NCBI GenBank assembly: GCA_037179385.1
Contig: CM074194.1
Location: forward strand, 4,295,001-4,359,000
Origin: Holothuria scabra
Lineage: Eukaryota; Echinodermata; Holothuroidea; Aspidochirotida; Holothuriidae
DNA length: 64,000 nucleotides
Reading direction: 5' to 3'
The translations under genes were made by a program, and so were the position numbers. Shown here piece after piece: positions 22,750 to 34,138 of the stretch; positions within the stretch are counted from its first letter, which is position 1, and each line of letters begins with the position of its first letter. Below the pieces are notes generated by a model that had not been told where the DNA came from, did no database searches, and worked only from the letters and a program-made list of their open reading frames with translations.

Positions 22750-23275
22750 AAGGGCAAGTGTGACCAAAAAGTTAACTTTCATACTTAAAAGAGGTACCAC
22801 AAATCTACTCAGTATGGTGAAACTTTCGTTCAAATCAGACGTCTATCTGCTGATCTGGAGATAGCAGTAAAGGTTTGCGTTCCAAAGTGAGTTTGAGGGC
22901 AGCAGCAGAGGTTGCATCGCATCCTTACATTGTCAAGGAATGCTTGTTTCCCTTTGTTGTGTTGACCCTGAAGTTAAAAACAGGGGAAGTACACCCCTGT
23001 GAGGGATGCAAAGTTTGTTAAGTTCTCATGCCACTTATGCAAGCACATTATGATAAAATGCTGACGAGAAAATTGGTTTTAAAGTTTAAAGAAAAAAAAA
23101 GATGTCCATGTGATATGATGTCGTATGTGAGTTGATTCAACTTCACTTCAAGATGTTGAAAATGTGACAAATTTACCTGCTCATATTTTGAGAACCACAC
23201 ATCGGATTTCAAAGCAAATCATTCACCGAAATTCTTAGAGTAAGTACCCGTCTGATATTTCAAAACTTGTGAAGA
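22750..23275 (-). repeat. Dispersed repeat R1, copy 1 (about 525 bp)
   Basis: Read on the minus strand it starts GGGTACTTACTCTAAG and carries TGGTTCTCAAAATATGAGCA, CACATTTTCAACA, TGACATCATAT-like words, GGTCAACACAACAAAGGG and TAGATTTG, and ends ACTTGCCCTTTAACTG. The same landmarks in the same order occur at 29955, 53345 and 53993. No TIR or coding frame is evident, so the class is unknown. Confidence 0.75.
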
Positions 23276-25277
23276 GGCTAGTATTTCTTTGTTTAGAAAA
23301 ACAAAGAAACACAAAGATTGTAATTTGAGCAGTACAACAATCATATCACAAATTATTGCGCAATATACCATTTTAAGTTGAGTGAATAAACTTAAACATT
23401 TTATATCTCAGCTCAGGAATGTTCTATTAAGATGGGAGTTACACTGTAGGAATTCTTTTTTCATGCCCTGCAATATATATTTTTTGGAATTTTTTGACTT
23501 GAGGTACACTTAAAGTCCAAAGTTTTAACAAATGCAACGCTGTTTAATCAATCCAACTGAATTACACTTCCCGTCTGGCAAAAGAGGACTCGCCACGCGT
23601 TGTTATTTGGTCTCGGTACGACCAAAGTGGAACGGCAGAAAATAAAATGATGCATTATTATCATTATAATTTAATAATCATAATTAATTATCATTAGTAA
23701 ACATTCCCGTCAATTTTGGGACTTTCTCCCCTGTGATAGGACTTGGTCGCAAGTCCCTGGGTGATTGCGAGTTCCAGTGCCCCCTTTAGCGGCCATTTGA
23801 ACATGAGTCAGCGACAGACTTGGAGATGAAAAAATACAATCCTCGCAATTGTCTGCAGCTGAGGAGACTTTTTCTATAAAAAAGAGGCTGACAAACAACA
23901 TCTATGGACCCCTGAATAACTGAGTATGCAATTGTCTACAAAATAGCAAAAATATCAAGTTTAATTCATACCAACACTGAACACGAGAGAGTGAGTGTAC
24001 CAGAGGCAGTGTCGTATTTTTAAAACAGACAAAAATGCCACCGAGACGATTTCTTCCGCGATCCACATTTTACAGCAGTAATATATTACTACGCTATAAT
24101 TTGGAACGATTTGTGATGGCCATGGGCAAGTTCTTAGCATGTATGAAACGTTCCGCTTTTAATCAAAAGTGATATTTTAGTCCAAACAACCAAGATATAC
24201 TAGTTAACTTGAAGAAAGCTGCCGTTGAAAGATACTAGCAGGAGCTGTTAATAAGTGTAATTTGAGACACACTGAACGGGCAGATGTAGAATTATCTGTC
24301 TGCAGATTTATAAACGACACGTGGGTATTTGGAATATCAACGTTACATAACTCATTTCTGTATCGCTTTAAGGTGTAACTATGATATTCATTACCATTCA
24401 ACGGAATCCATGGCGTTACAAGATGAACATCTGATAGATAATATCTGTCATTCTCTCTCAGAAGCTATTACAAGCTAAAGATATCATCTCCTTATCTCGA
24501 GAACCTCGAACAAGTCATGGAGAGTCGCACGTACGCAATGTTGGCACCACGGTTTAGAAAGTTGAACAGATCTTGGAAGAATAAGAAGCTGGAGTTGAGA
24601 GAGGGGGGGGGGTTAATATATCTGCTGCACAGCTAACTCACTTTGGTGGGACTTGGGGAGGGGTGGGGTGCTCGTGTGCAGGGAAACAACAAGGGGAATA
24701 CTCATACTGCTGTTGCCACACAACACCTCCAGGATATTTGGTATTGTTCTGGCGGTCACGTGAATGTTGTTCGAGAGGAAATTGTCTGGGTGGAAATTAT
24801 CCGACGTTTAACACTTTGTCCCGAGAGAAATTTCCTGAATGTGAATTATCCGAGGAGAAATTTCGAGAACCAATAAAATACACAAATCTCATTATTTAGC
24901 AGATAGTTTTGAAAGTATTAAAACTAAAAGAATAATTAGTAACTGATAATATTTTGTTGCTTCTCCCTGTTATGTCGGTATGATATTTCGAACATTTGCG
25001 TTTGGTTAGAAACTGTGCCGTGCAACTTAATAACAAGATAACCTTGAAAACAATTCCTTTTCATTAGGTACCAGTTTGTGAAGATCGAATTTATGTATTC
25101 AAAAGAAAACTAAGCTATGACATGCTGTGCATAACATCATACACCTATGTATTACCTACTCAATAAAATTTCAGGCTAGCTGTTGAGAGCTTCTACCCCT
25201 CCTGGTGAGGCATTTGGTGACCAACGCTGGTTACTTCTTAATGCTTTATCTCAAATTCTCATCACTCTTACCAACTG
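23276..25277. other. Non-coding stretch, AT-rich
   Basis: At 23645-23700 there are repeated ATTATCATTA words and the palindrome ATAATTAATTAT (23680-23691), which contains homeodomain-type TAATTA cores. A G run lies at 24604-24611. Two overlapping frames (24643, 24663) are shadows of each other and are not recognised. Confidence 0.4.
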
Positions 25278-25505
25278 CATGGTCAAGTGGTTAGAGCATC
25301 AGACTTGCAGGCAAGAGGCCGGGAGTTCGAGTCCCTGCCAGGTCATATACCATGGAAGTACTACCTCGGATACCGAAGACGTTAAAACGGAACCTATTGC
25401 CAATGTGCTCGGTGAGAAGACAAGCCAGTAGGCCACAACAGCAAAAAAGGCGTGGCCGGCTCAGACTCAAACCAACTGTTTAGAAACCGGGTCGTAAACC
25501 TCCAT
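25278..25505 (+). mobile_element. tRNA-derived SINE, copy 1
   Basis: The head reads CATGGTCAAGTGG (A-box-like, 25280-25290), followed by a B box AGTTCGAGTCC (25324-25334) at normal tRNA spacing. The body then shares ATACCGAAGACG, ACGGAACCTATTGCCA and AAACCGGGTCGT with the SINE at 46899-47132. A cloverleaf gene is unlikely, because the 3' half diverges into the SINE body and similar copies occur elsewhere. The 3' boundary is approximate and no duplication was confirmed. Confidence 0.8.
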
Positions 25506-26243
25506 CTGACTTAACCTCTGCCAGGTAGGTTGAGATTGTCGTGTGTGGTTATCCCCGACTATCGTCTATAAAATGCTCACAATAAGACCGTTATAGCTAT
25601 GATTGGCGGGCTGACGGCGTCACAAAACCGAGCAAGCCCTTCCATGGCTGAGCCCCGTGTGAGCTGGGGATGTAGAATATATATGCACACGGTATCCCCG
25701 CCTGTCGTAAGAAACGAATAATCAGAGGAGTTGCACCGTATTTGAACTGTATGACACTATATTATACATTCGTGCTGGTGCCAAAAATCTCATGAAACTA
25801 ACTCATCAGTCTCTGGGGTCTAAGCATTTTTATCCACACCGTGGGTCATATGTAAGAAAGGTCAAAAGACCCATAAGTAACTAGGTTCCAGAGGCCGCAC
25901 AGCCTAAATGAAATAGATATACTTTGTGGAGTTTACCAGTAGCCTACGTATTGGATGTGCTCCGAAAAATACACACCATTTGTCTTAATTACGAAGGGGT
26001 GAAGGAGCGGCAAAAATGTGTGAAATTCGAGGTGTGTTGCAATTATGACGGGATCCCCGTCATAATTGAAGACGATCAACTTGTAACCATTCAACGTAGG
26101 AATAAAAAATATCCAGAAAATGGTTTACGGTCACAGCTGTGTCACGATACGATCAAACTATATAGTGATGGCGCTCTTAATTTTTCTAGTAATCTGAAAA
26201 CTCAACCAACGAATAATGCACGATCTTTCATCTCAATATCTTA
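25506..26243. other. Non-coding stretch with a 106-codon unrecognised frame
   Basis: The frame at 25924-26244 has no motif that I know. It includes a perfect inverted repeat and runs up to the A-rich tract at 26244, so it may be part of a retrocopy, but no parent can be named. Confidence 0.3.
26040..26068. repeat. Perfect 13-bp inverted repeat with 3-base loop
   Basis: CAATTATGACGGG, then ATC, then CCCGTCATAATTG. The arms pair perfectly, giving a strong cruciform or RNA stem-loop. Confidence 0.85.
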
Positions 26244-26276
26244 ACAAAAAACAAAAAACAAACAAAAAAAACAAAC

Positions 26277-26305
<29 letters not shown>
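26244..26305 (+). repeat. A-rich tract
   Basis: Starts as A runs interrupted by C and ends in about 29 uninterrupted A bases. It could be the tail of a retrotransposed sequence upstream, or a simple repeat. Confidence 0.8.
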
Positions 26306-26309
<4 letters not shown>

Positions 26310-28181
26310 TCTTTGCAGGGGAGGGTTCCTCCTTTCTCATGACTCTTCCTTAGTTTCACACTCTAAAACCACTCCCATGACAAAATCACATGAATTCAAA
26401 CAAAGCGCCCGTTTGTGCAATTCCTCGTCGAAACCCAAGTAGCAGGCTTCATGTGTACACCGTGACCACACAATGCCATATTAAAACGAGGGCCATATGA
26501 TTGGGGGGGGAGGGGGGTTCTTTCGTCCCTATTGGCACCAAAGAATTTGGTCATAGTAGCAGACATAATTTGTTACACTATTTCAGATAAACTAATGCGG
26601 TCCCAAAATTCCAATCGAGACGTTTTCACGACCCAATTTAACTATAGGAGGGCCATGACTTTGACTTTAATGTTTCAGAGAACCATAGCTAAAGAACCTT
26701 CTGCGTTTAATTTGTAAAGCAAATTCGAAAGAATAATCATTTTGAACAAGTGTCCTTTGATTGTGTCCCTCTCAGTTTGATCATAAGTTCTTACTTCTCT
26801 CTCATTTTTGCAAGCTTTTTGGGCACAGTTTCGTTCGAAATTTGGCAAGGTAAAGAAGTTGATCAGGCGCATAACCGAAAGGGGGGGGGGAGGGGGAGGA
26901 ACGACAACCGATTGCTCATTTTTGCATTTTTAATGTGTTGGTGTTGTTACGATATCTCTTGTAATTCCCGCATGCATATGCGGTGCCTAAAAGTTTCATA
27001 TAGATGCACCCAAAATACATAACTATACCAGGTAAGCATTTGAAAGCTATTTGATTCAACTGAACAAGGCCATGGGAAGTGCCATTTGTATCTGGAGGGT
27101 AATTTTGACCAAAATTTTCTTGAAAGGGATAAAGAAAAAGTTAGATAGGGTATTACGTCTCAACTTATAACTGTTGGCTTGGTATTATCTAGGGGCACCG
27201 AGGACTTTTTTCAGTTATAGGTTCGACAGGATTGAGATCATAGTGTTTACGGAAAGAAGTACTCGAAAAGGCACCACTCTTTAGTAATGAAATCTGTAAA
27301 AACGAGCCACCTCAATGTTTTCCTTGCCCATTGCCATCATATTTAAAGAGCTGTAATGAATCGGTGGGCCAATCATGGTTGCCCTATGATTGAATGCATA
27401 TTCTAGTCAGACTTTGCACTTTGGTGTTGTAAGAAAGACAAAAATACTCAACACAATGGAGGACATGCCCCCAGTCCTGTTGCAATACTTTTTCCTAACT
27501 CAAAATATCTCACTTTAAAGATTTGGTTGTTTAAAAATATACCTCTACCTTTCAACAAAGCCACAGAAAGTTATGCAATGTGGGCATATTGTGTCAGATT
27601 CGTTTTGTTTTTCCTTATAATTGAATGTCCTGTTTGTCCTTAAAATTCCATACTGTTGGAGTGTTCTTTTCCTGTAGATCTAGCATTACCCTTCATTATA
27701 TGTAGGTTGAGAGCAAACAATGCAGCGGCATCAAGATTATATATAAATTGAATGAAATGTCCAATTAATGTGCCACGATAACATCACGGATTTCCCATAC
27801 TTGACGAAATCTCACGCAAAAATTACATTACTTCTAAAATGAGTATCTTAGGATCGCTATATGCTATTGAGAGGCAATTTTCACATCCTGAAAGAGAAAA
27901 ATTTTCTGCATATTCTTAAATCAATGAATTTTGCCTCCGGAAAATGCCTTTAAGCAGTCTGCCTACAGTCTACTTCACTTGAAAAAATTCTGGCTTTGCT
28001 ACTGGACTCGATGACAAGAAATTGGCGGTTGCTCCTTGTCGTTTGGTTTGGAGACCACTTGGAGAAAGTTCCACGCAAGTATTGTCATCGCGTTAATCTA
28101 AAGTATCTGCAGCACGGGTCTGTGCACACACGCAGAGAAGGCGGCATCAGCTTTGCAGTGAACACACTCCACAGGCTTATT
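26306..28181. other. Non-coding stretch
   Basis: G-rich runs at 26504-26517 and 26881-26897. Frames up to 94 codons, none recognised. I see no repeat relation to the rest of the window. Confidence 0.4.
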
Positions 28182-28185
28182 TTAA

Positions 28186-28436
28186 CCCTTTACCGTTGTT
28201 TGGGTCCTTCTGGACCCATGCGGAGAGCGCGGCTGTCACCCATCTTTTCTGTTTCACGCGGAGCTCGAAACTGCGAGTAGCTACCGGAAAATTCGGCCAC
28301 AACAACGGTAAGGGACAATAGTTTAAGGTCAAGGGGTCAATAATCTACGGAAGCTGATGCGGGGAGTGCTACGTCCACTTTTCCGCCCACTCCGAGGCGC
28401 GCAAATACGCCCCGATTGGAGCACAACGGTAAAGGG
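28186..28436. mobile_element. piggyBac-like MITE in a TTAA target
   Basis: Ends are CCCTTTACCGTTGT and its inverse ACAACGGTAAAGGG, a perfect 14-bp TIR, directly flanked by TTAA at 28182-28185 and 28437-28440. TTAA targets with CCC-type ends are the piggyBac signature. The 251-bp interior is GC-rich and non-coding. A TTAA-targeting Kolobok-type element is the alternative. Confidence 0.85.
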
Positions 28437-28440
28437 TTAA

Positions 28441-29954
28441 TAACTTAGCCTGAGTAGCGCTATTGTGCAATGGATGTCGGCGTTATGTTACCGTCCTTGG
28501 TTTTTCGTAGCAGTCAGCTTGCCAGCTCTGTTAGCTTGTTCACTTCTTCCTGGTTGGACCAAAAAACGTCATCTTCGCTGGGTATTCACAGCTCAACTTC
28601 GATAGGTCAGGGAATATTTCGCCTGGGTCGAACTGCTCTGTAGCAGCCTGGACCCCAGGACCCACCAAAGGCCAAACATGGGAAACATCTAATACGGATT
28701 ATGTATTCTGTGCTCTCAATGCCCAGGGATGAAGTACTGTGTCCGAGTTTAATTGAGAACCGACTGGAATGCGCGCTACCTTCCCTAAAAGATTAAGCCG
28801 TTAGCTAATGGCCTCCAACCCATAACCTTAAACAGGCCTGGCAAATGTCCCGGTATACTCGTAAGAACATGATTCGATTTATTTTGTACTCGCACCGTAA
28901 CCCGTAACCGTACTCATGATTGGGTATACTTGTACGCGAACCTGCACCCGTACCCCAATTCATAGTCCCGATTTTTCAAGGTTCAAACCGGGGACCTACC
29001 GTGGACTTTTTCTCATGGTCGAGCGGTGTCAATATTAGAAAATGTGACCCAGGTTTCGACACTGAGTTGGAATGTCCCCATGGGAAAATGAAAAGAATGA
29101 CAGCGTGCCCATGAAGGAGAGTTGCAACCCTTCCCCTACTTGATTTGAAAAATTAAACCCCAATTCGATTTATAAGTAGGCTACACATCCGAGTCGGTCC
29201 CCAATTGTATGATAAATGAAGACAATTTTGAAAAGCAGCCCCGCACCATTAAAAGAAAATATCGCAAATCTCAAAGAGCGCCATCGCTAAAACGCTTCGT
29301 TTTCTACCTATGGTTTTTAAGTTGCCCCTATTAAATTCTGTCGGTCAATAGCCTGGAATTTGCGTGACATGGGTCACGAAAACTTCAGCTGGAGTGAAAA
29401 CAACGAAAGTCTGGCAGGGCCTTCAGTACACGTATGCTATTGCCAGAGCCTCAAGATAAACGATTGTAGATCTAACTGGCAAAGTTTCATGAGACCAAGG
29501 CTGAATAGAAATCTCAAAATATCAATAGTGTCAGGGGAGTGCGAAAATTTTGGGTGTCTGTGCACAAAACACTCGCTTACGAATGGCGAGAAACCCATTC
29601 TTAACGGGGTAGGCCTATTGTGCGAGACTGGCCATTGCATTTTTAGGCCATCTCGTAAAGGAAACAGTGAATTCCCGCGGCGAAAGTTTCTCGTAAAACC
29701 ATCTGATCATGAAAGCTGGATATTTCAATAAAAATCGCTCTTTATCCACAAGTTAAAAAAGACTGCACGTTGTTTACAAGGTACATTTACACAGTAAGCC
29801 TATATGTCTGCGCTGTTGCTGTACTGCGCGACAACAACCGTTTCACTCCAACACGTCACTTGATTGACTCTTCGCACCGGATGTGACGTTCTTTGGACCG
29901 ACAGAATTACAAGGGGGAATCAGAGTTTGACAGCGGTTTAAGGTCATTACAAGT
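28441..29954. other. Non-coding stretch with possible hAT left end
   Basis: CAGGCCTGGCAAATGTCCCG at 28833 is followed by repeated CCCGTA/GTACCC-type words (28885-28970), which looks like a hAT terminus with subterminal words, but no right end was found. A 123-codon frame at 29360-29731 has no recognised domain and an uneven composition. Confidence 0.35.
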
Positions 29955-30345
29955 TTTGATATGTCACAGGGGTATTTCATCTAAGCATTTTGGAAGTATT
30001 TTCTCCTCAACAATCCCATATTATCATGATGTGATTCCATAAGTGTCATGAGAACTTTTCAAACTTTGCAAGCCCCATGGGGAGGTCCCATTCCTATTTA
30101 AGTCAAGGTCAACAAAACAGTCTCCAAAAACAAAGGGAAACAAAGCATTCCTTGTCAATGTGAGGAAGTGATATAACCTCTGCTGCCCTCAACATCCCCG
30201 GACTTTTGAACACAAATCTAGGATCTTCATTTGCCCATATCTCGAGAAATATATGTCCGATCTGAAATGGAAATTTCATCACACTGAGTAGATTAAGTTC
30301 TTCTTTCACATGTGAAAATAGATCATTTGCTTAAACTTCCGTCCT
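29955..30345 (+). repeat. Dispersed repeat R1, copy 2 (internally deleted)
   Basis: Contains TTTTGATATGTCACAGGGGT, TCTAAGCATTTTGG, TTTTCTCCTCAACAATCCC, AAGTGTCATGAGAAC, GGTCAACAAAACAG, GATATAACCTCTGCTGCCCT and TCTCGAGAAATATATGTCC. Compared with copies 1 and 3 it lacks about 130 bp after the TAAGCATTTTGG phrase. Confidence 0.8.
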
Positions 30346-31135
30346 CTTTAACCTTATGCTCTTCGGCTTTCCTATCTTTAACTGAAAATACTAGCAGCAA
30401 CAGGTACTGAAGAGGTCTTTTCAGTGAAACGTGAATTCTGGGTAATTACGTTCAATAGGGGTATTGTAATTTTGTCCAGGCAGGGAGTTGACTCTCTGGT
30501 CCAGGTAAGTGAGGTAACAAAGTTTCACTCACATGAAAGACTAGACAGCTTCATCCACACGGTGACCAATCACAACGTCAGGCTATAATGACAGATAATT
30601 TTTGTGTTACTTATAAAGCTATGCATGATTGTGGTGCAGAATTATAAAATCATGGGAAACTTGTGAAAACAAACTCTGATTGCCCCTTCCAAAAGACAGA
30701 TTGCTCTAGGGTACTCGATTAGCGGAGTGGATCATAACGGATGTCATCTATGTACTCATGCGTTTCAAAAGTGCAAGGCGTTGGAATCCCGCTCGAGGGA
30801 CGTCAGTGAAGTCTTGGTTTTCTTTGCCCTGTCAATCATACACTAACAAGAAACTCAGTTGTATGATGACAAAATAAACTATCAAATCAACTGAAGATCC
30901 ACTTTTGCTTTTGCCTTTAGACAAGGAATCCTCAAGAAGGGAATATCCCCACAAGCGAACACTTTCCAGTCAAGTTACTGTGAATGTATCTTCTTGTGCA
31001 ATCAGTTTCAGGTATATAGTCCTGTGAACATAGCCACGTTCTTCCTTCTACAAAGCCACATTTTCAATACAGAGTGTAAGGATAGTATGGTGCGGTACCA
31101 TACCATGCTAGTGAGAGAGAAATACCAAATGCGCC
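30346..31135. other. Non-coding stretch, no gene seen
   Basis: A segment at about 30720-30815 has tRNA-like words (TAGCGGAGTGG; GGAATCCCGCTCGAGGG) but no foldable cloverleaf that I can complete. A small hairpin lies near 31087-31110. Confidence 0.35.
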
Positions 31136-31139
31136 TATA

Positions 31140-31305
31140 ACGGCATAATTTGCAGTCGGGATAGCTGGAGTTCGACTCCTGGCCGGGTCGTACCGAAAAC
31201 TTTAAAACTAGAACCTAGTATTGAGTAAGGACAAGCCAGTTGAAAAAAGGCCGTAACCGGCTCGACGTAAACCAAACTGAGGCGTAAAACCCCGTACGTC
31301 TAATC
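31140..31305 (+). mobile_element. Degenerate SINE copy, 5' truncated
   Basis: Keeps a B box GAGTTCGACTCC (about 31172), then GGCCGGGTCGTACCGAAAAC, AGAACCTA, GACAAGCCAGTTG, AAAAAGGCCGTAACCGGCTC and GTAAACCAAACTGAGG. The A-box part is lost or scrambled. Same family as 25278 and 46899. Confidence 0.7.
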
Positions 31306-31424
31306 TTATCCCCATGAATGTCCCTTCACTTTCAATAACAAAAGGCTAATGTCCTGCAGGTTGCGTTCTTCAGCTTTCTCGTACACAAGAGGAAATGAAG
31401 TCCATTGCAAACATCAGGGCGTGA

Positions 31425-31482
31425 GTTAGTTAAAGTTTCACGGCCCACTTTCCAACCTATTGATTCAAATCGAGCCGGCGTG
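31425..31482 (-). repeat. SINE 3' fragment, reverse orientation
   Basis: CACTTTCCAACCTATTGATT followed by CAAATCGAGCCGGC matches the 3' half of the SINE at 46899-47132 in the same (minus) orientation. It lies about 120 bp from the plus-strand copy ending near 31305. Confidence 0.6.
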
Positions 31483-31547
31483 AGTGTTTACTGTGAATGT
31501 ATGCGTGTGTGTGGATGTGAGTGTGTTTGCGAAACTTTGCTTGTTAT

Positions 31548-31880
31548 TACAATATTTCAAGATAGAAATGTTTGACAGTTTTCAAACTTGGTAAATAAAT
31601 GCCTCATATTAAGAGGAAGAACTCGGTTGGTTTTCGTGGAGGTGATGTGCGGTCACGAGAGGTCAGAGTCTGGAAACCTTGTAAACGCGATATCTCAAGA
31701 TAGGAAACTTGGATAGATATCATATGTAGTATGTTAATGGGTTATGATCAGAAAATGGTCCCTATCGTTTTGGGGAGGTCAAAGGTCATCTTTGGGAACC
31801 AGGGGTCAAAGTCTAAAAACCTTGATATTGCAATATTTCAAGATAGGACACTTGAAATAGAACATTATCATCGAAACCCC
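31548..31880 (+). repeat. Tandem repeat with units of about 140 bp
   Basis: Units begin near 31548, 31690 and 31832 with ATATTTCAAGATAG or ATATCTCAAGATAGG, followed by an AACTTGG/ACTTG word. The first two end with TCAGAGTCTGGAAACCTTG and TCAAAGTCTAAAAACCTTG. Repeats of this wording are familiar in echinoderm and other marine invertebrate DNA. A perfect DR1 word lies in unit 2. Confidence 0.75.
31776..31788 (+). promoter_or_regulatory. Perfect DR1 nuclear-receptor word
   Basis: AGGTCAAAGGTCA, two AGGTCA half-sites spaced by one base, the consensus bound by HNF4, RXR or COUP-TF type receptors. It lies inside a tandem repeat unit with no gene nearby, so function is unproven. Confidence 0.35.
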
Positions 31881-32621
31881 AATGCACTTACGCATTCTGG
31901 TACTAGTTAAAATACCTACACCCGTCTCCTAAGAATTGGAACAAAGAATGCGACACTGTGATTTGTTTTTGTAAACTTCATTCCTTTTGTCGGTTCTAGG
32001 GGGCTGTGTCACCCTTGGCGTCCCGGCGCGGTTGTCGGTACTAAAGACCGGAACGGGTGTAGTATTCCGTAACCTCTGGCAGAGATGTTACTACAATACT
32101 AAAAATAATTCGGTTTCAAGTTCTTCTTTCGAAAGTGGTTATTAGCTGTGAATTCAAACGGTCAAAATCACTAGAAAAATGCTAAAATCCAGGATACACC
32201 TTGTTACGTTCTCGGAATTTCTCCGCCCGAGAAAAAAAATTCCCGACGTCCCTGCCTTGGTTCTGTATGTCCTTTTGTATATTTTGCCTTGAATCAATCG
32301 GTAAAAAGCTCAATCCACTTCACAGATACAAAATTTAATTCATTACATCCAGAGAATTTGGCTTTGAGGTATCAGAAACAAGAAGTAACGAATTATAACT
32401 GTAACTGAGTGATATTTTCTTTATCAATAACTCGTATGATCTGTTTATCGTTTCGTCGTAAAATTCAGTTCGTATATTATATTTGTAAACAAACTTATGT
32501 GGAACGAAATATATTTGACGACAAAACAGAAATACACTTGACAAAGTTGGTGTCTGTAACTATTTACTGACTGTAAGTCGTGAAAACATATCAACTTTAC
32601 TGACAAAAAGTGGCGTTAAAA
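31881..32621. other. Non-coding stretch
   Basis: No gene or clear repeat. One GC-rich patch (about 31995-32060); the rest is AT-rich. Confidence 0.4.
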
Positions 32622-32710
32622 TGACGTCACTGTTGGCAGTCAACCGAAACTTTTAATTATGCTGAGCTGTACTATATAAATTGCATGACATTCTTCTCTT
32701 TGCAAAAAGA
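32622..32710 (+). promoter_or_regulatory. Candidate core promoter: CRE followed by TATA box
   Basis: A perfect CRE TGACGTCA (32622-32629) lies 43 bp upstream of a good TATA box TATATAAA (32673-32680). A start would be expected about 25-30 bases further on, near 32705. No convincing coding exon follows within the next 1.2 kb, so the transcript could be non-coding, have a distant exon, or not exist. Confidence 0.3.
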
Positions 32711-33984
32711 CAAAGACGTTGTATACACTGGGATTTTAAATAGTTGTAGTTCGAGTTCTTAATATACGGCTACAAACCACAGACGGAATCATATAAAAAA
32801 CCAAAGCCAGGCACACCACATATTTTCACTATGATTTCTCAAAACGAAGGTTGAGACCCATTTTCAATGAGGAAACAGAGGGGCATAATTGAAAAAATAT
32901 TCGATCATTTAAATTATTAACAGATTTTTCTTCTGTAGTCAAGGGAAGGGAATTATGTTTGCTGGAAGGGTTGTTATGTTATGTGTCATTTTCTGTGATC
33001 AAAGATTGCATTGTCAAATGAACAAGCATTGGTGGCAAATGTATTTCATTACAATGGAAAGTGTTTATTCCGATCTTCCCCGTTAGATTTATGGTTCAAT
33101 TTGAACCAATTGGTTGGAAACTGGGCGGTGAAACTATATGTAACTAATTAACTTAAAGGATGGAGTGCTGCTAGGGAGCCAGAAAGCCAGTGGCAGTACC
33201 TACATGGGTTACTCACGAGATTATAAAAGGGAGTATCAGAACATGATAACATCCTTGATGTAACAAGAAGCATTTACAAAATTTGAAAGATTGACATTTG
33301 TTTTCTCTAGAGAGTAAGGTAAATGTCACTGCTGAAACTCAGGACTATACTTTAAGATAAAGGGTACCTGGGTAAGGGGTAGGACCACGAAACCTCCGTT
33401 AGAGGTTGAACCTACCGTTACTTTCGCCAGAGAACCTATCATAAGCACGACAAATGTGAAATCTATGACTTCAACCTGTCGTCCTGTATTGTGATCATTT
33501 TTTGTTTTGATCCTTTCTGCGGGAAATTGCACTTCAGTATATAGGTTATATGTGTGCTATGAACTAATGACCACGTGCATTCAGCAAATCATGACGTGGT
33601 TGATATTTTTTTTGTAAATTTTGCCTTTTGTGACATCCTTGAGGGGACGTGTTGAATTTTCGTCACGTCTCCCACAGCAAGAAAATGACAACAACTAATC
33701 TATGACGGTCCAAATAAATTCTGCAAAAATAGCAAACAGAGAAACAAGTAGAAAACACGACAGCAAAACCTAAACCAAATAAAAAACAGTAACAAAAATA
33801 ACAAAAATGTTGATTAAAAGTAGCTGATCGTTATTTTGGCATTCAGTAGATCATACTATACATACTTAATGCAAAAAAAATGATTTTCATTGTTTCACTT
33901 TAACATAGTTAAAGTAATAGGCCTAAATGTTTTCACAAAATGTAGGCAAATTTACAACATATATTTTCATATCCAAATTCCAAA
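32711..33984. other. Non-coding stretch
   Basis: AT-rich. The only frames are below 70 codons. The lone minus frame at 33532-33326 is not recognised. Confidence 0.4.
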
Positions 33985-34138
33985 GGGGCGATGCGCTATG
34001 TTCAATAAGAAATTTCCTTACTGGTTAACGAGAGTGCTTATCTCTAACCTAATACCTAACCCTAACAACGTGTACAATCGATACAATACAATGCCAACAA
34101 ATCAAGAAATTCCTTGCTAAACAGTGTGCAGCAGCCGG
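33985..34138 (-). mobile_element. GGG-ended MITE, relative of 19403-19545
   Basis: The left end is GGGGCGATGCGC; the right end inverted is GGCTGCTGCACACTGTTTAG. The inside on the minus strand has TTCTTGATTTGTTGGCATTG, ATCGATTG and GTTAGGGTTAGG, matching the 19.4-kb copy. No clean target duplication was recognised. Confidence 0.6.

Noticed and set aside
25278..25350. tRNA gene
   Set aside because: A and B boxes are present, but the 3' half of a cloverleaf is missing and the same head and body recur elsewhere as a SINE.
29360..29731. 123-codon plus-strand frame
   Set aside because: No motif, no Kozak-like start, no splice context recognised.
30720..30815. Second tRNA or tRNA-Leu-like SINE
   Set aside because: The A-box-like word is fair, but the B box is poor and no stem set could be completed.
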